Origin: Planctomycetaceae bacterium
Lineage (GTDB): Bacteria; Planctomycetota; Planctomycetia; Planctomycetales; Planctomycetaceae
Assembly: GCA_027000105.1 (NCBI GenBank)
Contig: JALTOP010000003.1
Span: 1 to 8,618 of the forward strand
Length of the DNA: 8,618 bases
Reading direction: 5' to 3'
Shown here: positions 6,168 through 8,618 of the stretch, piece after piece
Layout: each line of letters begins with the position of its first letter
Numbering within the stretch: the stretch's first letter is position 1
The notes under the pieces: generated by a model
The model's input: the letters and a program-made list of their open reading frames with translations, nothing else
The model's database searches: none
Told to the model about the DNA's origin: nothing
Translations under genes and position numbers: made by a program

Positions 6168-7121
6168 TCATCCACAATAATTGGCAGAAAGAGAACTGGC
6201 ATAAGCCTCGACAGTTGATCGCAGGCCTTCAGAAAAGTCGATGGTTGGTTCATAACCAAGATCCCGCTTTGTCGCCGTGATATCGGCCCAGGAATGCAGA
6301 ACGTCTCCGGCGCGGGGCGGTGCAATTTCCGGATCGTAGGGCTTCCCCAGGATTTCGCAAATCTGTTTCAGCATCTCTGCAACGCTGACACGTTGGCCCG
6401 TTGCTACATTATAGACATTTCCCGCTGCAAGAGGAGATTCGGCGGCCAATAAGTTCGCCTGAACAACGTTACCGACGTACACAAAATCCCGCGACTGTTC
6501 GCCATCGCCGAAGAATACAGGACGTCTCCCTTCCAACAGGGCGGTGACAAAAATGGGGATGACGGCTGAGTAGGGACTCTTCGGATCCTGTCTCGGGCCG
6601 AACACGTTGAAGTAACGCAGGCGAACCGTTTCCAGATCGTAACAATGTGAAAAGGATTCGCAGTATAATTCCCCGGCCAACTTGGCAGCCGCGTAGGGAG
6701 AGAGGGTCTGCGGGAGATGGTTTTCCAGTTTGGGCATCTCCGGACGATCGCCATAAGCACTGCTTGAAGCCGCATAGACAACGCGTCGGACACCTGCTTG
6801 ACGGGCGGCATCCAGAACATTCAGCGTTCCGGTTGCACAGACATCATGAACTTCCGCCGGTTTTTCGATACTCAAGGGAACCGAAGCCAATGCAGCCTGA
6901 TGAAAAACAACTTCCGTCCCCGCCACAGCCCGGGCGACCGCCTCAGGATCCCGTACATCGCCGTGCACGAACTCGAACTTACCGGCAAGATGAGAAAGAT
7001 TCTCCTGATGTCCGGTCGAAAGGTTATCCAACACACGCACTTGTTCGCCGTTTTCGACCAACTGGGTGACAATGTGTGAACCGATGAAACCAGCCCCCCC
7101 TGTAATCAGAAATTTTGCCAT
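6168..7121 (-). CDS. NAD-dependent UDP-sugar 4-epimerase (extended SDR, WbpP/GalE-like)
   Basis: The 317-residue cytoplasmic enzyme probably inverts C4 of a UDP-hexose, supplying a precursor for surface polysaccharide. The Rossmann glycine motif TGGAGFIG is at 7-14, followed by the NAD ribose-binding LDNLSTG (31-37) and GDVRDPEAV (54-62). The catalytic elements are S119-S121 in AASSSAYG, Y143 and K147 in SPYAAAK. LRYFNVFGPRQDP (168-180) and GDGEQSRDFVYV (205-216) are typical of UDP-GlcNAc/UDP-glucuronate/UDP-glucose 4-epimerases, closest in feel to WbpP-type proteins. The exact substrate cannot be read from sequence. The ATG at 7121 is preferred over the in-frame ATG at 7184, because the extra 21 residues are polar and precede the universal SDR N-terminus. 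A purine-rich GGAGAAAAGAG (minus strand of 7126-7136) lies just upstream as a ribosome binding site. It is probably the first gene of an operon with the Wzc-like kinase. Confidence 0.93.
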   Translation of the reverse strand: MAKFLITGGAGFIGSHIVTQLVENGEQVRVLDNLSTGHQENLSHLAGKFEFVHGDVRDPEAVARAVAGTEVVFHQAALASVPLSIEKPAEVHDVCATGTLNVLDAARQAGVRRVVYAASSSAYGDRPEMPKLENHLPQTLSPYAAAKLAGELYCESFSHCYDLETVRLRYFNVFGPRQDPKSPYSAVIPIFVTALLEGRRPVFFGDGEQSRDFVYVGNVVQANLLAAESPLAAGNVYNVATGQRVSVAEMLKQICEILGKPYDPEIAPPRAGDVLHSWADITATKRDLGYEPTIDFSEGLRSTVEAYASSLSANYCG

Positions 7122-7537
7122 CGAACTCTTTTCTCCGTTTGTGACTGTTTTTCTGCACCTGTTTGAACTGCGAACTTCAGACAATCCGAGATGAAAAGGA
7201 CTGATTCCGCATCAATCCGTCAGGAAACCGGGGAGTCTGTATTCCAATCTAGCTTCAGAAACAGAGAGATGCGGGAAGAATGTTTCGGTGAAAGAAGAGA
7301 ATAATCAACAATTAGGCAGCTCACCCGTTTTCGGATCTCAACCAATCGGGATAACAGCCATAACTGATAAAATCGATCCGGTCGTTCAGGCTAAGAAAAG
7401 CACCTCCCGAAATCAAAGAGTTTTTCTTCAACTGCAAGTTTGATAACATGACGGCGCGCTTCGTGCGACTCGTTTTATCGAGCTGTTTTTCTATCGAGCT
7501 GTGTAAACTGGACGTTCCGAAATCCGACAGAAACAGA
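7122..7537. other. Divergent intergenic region between the epimerase and PaaK-like genes
   Basis: I see no gene here. Promoters for both flanking genes should lie in it, but I find no convincing -35/-10 pair. TTGATA at 7440-7445 resembles a -35 element on the plus strand but lacks a -10 at the right distance. CCGCATC (7207-7213) and GATGCGG (7268-7274) are complementary across 54 bases and could pair in the epimerase leader, though this may be chance. An 11-base direct repeat near 7476-7502 is listed separately. A plus-strand frame continuous with the ligase is open from 7364, with an ATG at 7448, but its translation looks unlike the family. Confidence 0.6.
7476..7502. repeat. 11-bp direct repeat upstream of the PaaK-like gene
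   Basis: TATCGAGCTGT occurs at 7476-7486 and again at 7492-7502, separated by TTTTC, giving a 16-base period. It ends 35 bases before the ATG at 7538. The period is not a multiple of three, which argues against this being coding sequence. Tandem half-sites of this kind often bind a transcription factor, but no regulator gene is in the window. Confidence 0.5.
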
Positions 7538-8618
7538 ATGGGCTTTATGATTCGTCAAAAATTTCCTGAACTACTGGACAGGCAAGCGATTCGGGAACGT
7601 CAATGGAGGCTCCTGAAACGACTGTTAAGCGAAATTGAGGGGAAAAACCGTTTTTGGACAAAACGGTTCCAGCAGCAGAATCTTTCGGTTGATCGAATTT
7701 CAACCTGGGAAGATTTCCGCCAGATCGAACCTGTTACCAAGCAGGAATTGGTTGCCGACCAAAATGAACATCCACCCTACGGGACAAATTTAACCTACCC
7801 CCTCATCCACTATTCCCGTCTCCATCAAACATCGGGGACAACGGGTCGCCCGATGCGTTGGCTCGATACACCAGCCAGTTGGAGATGGTTCAAAAGGTGC
7901 TGGGCACAAATTTTTCGCATTGTCGGTCTGACCAGACAGGATCGCTTCTGTTTCCCTTTTTCGTTTGGGCCATTCATTGGGTTCTGGGCGGGGTTTGAAG
8001 GAGCTTTACAGTTCGACAATCTCTGTATTGCCGCAGGGGGCATGAGCAGTGAAGTTCGCTTACAGGTGATTTTGGAACATCAGGTCACGTTCATTTGCTG
8101 TACCCCCACTTACGCGCTTCGACTGGCGGAAGTCGCCCAACGGGAAGGGATTGATCTGGTCAATTCGTCTGTTCGGGCCATTCTTGTTGCTGGTGAACCG
8201 GGAGGTAGTATCCCCTCGATTCGTGAACGGATTGAAACGGCCTGGGGGGCGAGAGTTTTCGATCACTGGGGAATGACCGATATCGGTTCCCTGGGAATCG
8301 AATCGATTGAAGATCCTGCCAGCCTGTTGGTTCTGGAAACCGAATGTATCGCGGAAATTGTCGATCCAGAAACATTCAAGCCGGTCGATCCAGGTGAACA
8401 GGGGGAGTTGGTGATTACGAATCTTGGACGGCACGGGATGCCGGTGATCCGTTTTCGCACCGGGGATATTGTTCGGGCTGCCACATCACCAAATAAATGT
8501 GGTCGCCAATTGCTCCGTCTGGATGGGGGAATTCTGGGACGGGCCGATGACATGTTTACGATTCGCGGCAACAATGTTTTTCCTTCCAGTGTCGAAGCCG
8601 TGTTGCGTGAATTTACGG
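7538..8618 (+). CDS. PaaK/CapK-like adenylate-forming ligase (phenylacetate-CoA ligase family), cut by right edge
   Basis: The first 360 residues of an ANL-superfamily enzyme are present. Such proteins activate a carboxylic acid with ATP and usually pass it to coenzyme A. The phosphate loop QTSGTTGRP is at 97-105. DHWGMTDIG (242-250) is the motif usually written YGxTE/YGLSE, here with W and D. FRTGD (306-310) binds the ATP ribose, and GRADDM with RGNNVFPSSVE (334-353) is the hinge region typical of PaaK. PaaK proteins have about 430 residues, so roughly 70 C-terminal residues lie off the right edge, including the mobile domain. Start choice is uncertain: ATG 7538 and ATG 7547 are both plausible, neither has a Shine-Dalgarno, and an in-frame ATG at 7448 would add 30 unlikely residues across the direct repeat. 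The acid substrate is unknown. CapK-type relatives sit in polysaccharide loci, and this gene is divergent from an epimerase-Wzc pair, so a role in modifying a surface polymer is possible but unproven. Confidence 0.9.
   Translation, partial: MGFMIRQKFPELLDRQAIRERQWRLLKRLLSEIEGKNRFWTKRFQQQNLSVDRISTWEDFRQIEPVTKQELVADQNEHPPYGTNLTYPLIHYSRLHQTSGTTGRPMRWLDTPASWRWFKRCWAQIFRIVGLTRQDRFCFPFSFGPFIGFWAGFEGALQFDNLCIAAGGMSSEVRLQVILEHQVTFICCTPTYALRLAEVAQREGIDLVNSSVRAILVAGEPGGSIPSIRERIETAWGARVFDHWGMTDIGSLGIESIEDPASLLVLETECIAEIVDPETFKPVDPGEQGELVITNLGRHGMPVIRFRTGDIVRAATSPNKCGRQLLRLDGGILGRADDMFTIRGNNVFPSSVEAVLREFT

Noticed and set aside
6404..7079. Several open frames on both strands inside the epimerase gene
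   Set aside because: They are shadow frames of a gene with complete SDR motifs, and their translations show no domain.
7122..7184. Upstream in-frame ATG for the epimerase, adding 21 residues
   Set aside because: The Rossmann fold starts at MAKFLITGG from 7121, and a purine-rich ribosome binding site precedes that codon. The extension is polar and unconserved in type.
7448..7537. Longer N-terminus for the PaaK-like ligase from ATG 7448
   Set aside because: It would translate through an out-of-phase 11-base direct repeat and gives a cysteine-rich stretch atypical for the family. It cannot be fully excluded without homologs.
1..8618. CRISPR array, tRNA, rRNA, insertion sequence or prophage elements
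   Set aside because: I looked for regularly spaced repeats, transposase or integrase motifs and long terminal inverted repeats and saw none. Only the short repeats listed are present.

Overview
The window looks like chromosome from a Planctomycetota-type bacterium (Gimesia/Thalassoglobus-like is only a guess). This is inferred from the class I glutamine synthetase sequence, a free-standing LigD-type phosphoesterase domain protein, moderate GC content, mostly absent Shine-Dalgarno sequences and short single-direction gene runs. Seven protein genes are supported, two of them cut by the window edges. I see no tRNA, rRNA, CRISPR array, transposase or other mobile element.

Layout from left to right. 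(1) Positions 1-864, minus strand: the first 288 codons of glutamine synthetase (glnA), with the C-terminal part beyond the left edge. (2) Positions 865-1145: a divergent control region with a candidate extended -10 promoter for glnA, a perfect TTTTCTCG / CGAGAAAA inverted repeat and further copies of the same box. (3) Positions 1146-2733, plus strand: a small LigD-type 3'-phosphoesterase domain protein, then a two-part protein with an N-terminal SUKH (SMI1/KNR4) domain and an unrecognised C-terminal domain. (4) Positions 2953-3621, plus strand: cytidylate kinase (cmk), with a clear ribosome binding site. (5) Positions 3764-7121, minus strand: a two-gene envelope or exopolysaccharide unit, transcribed as a UDP-sugar 4-epimerase-type SDR protein and then a Wzc/ExoP-like chain-length regulator fused to a BY tyrosine kinase. 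A hairpin with a T-rich tail at 3631-3675 looks like the terminator of this unit, and the 76-base gap between its genes holds a chain of alternating inverted repeats. (6) Positions 7538-8618, plus strand: a PaaK/CapK-like adenylate-forming ligase, divergent from the sugar genes, open at the right edge and preceded by an 11-base direct repeat.

How the parts fit together: glnA (nitrogen assimilation) and cmk (CMP/dCMP phosphorylation) are housekeeping genes. The epimerase supplies an activated sugar isomer and the Wzc-like protein controls polymer length and export, so the right half is probably the edge of a surface polysaccharide locus. The PaaK-like ligase may belong to it or only be adjacent. 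The least explained part is the phosphoesterase plus SUKH pair at 1146-2733. It is the best candidate for something undescribed, but nothing in the window proves that it is a defence or repair system.
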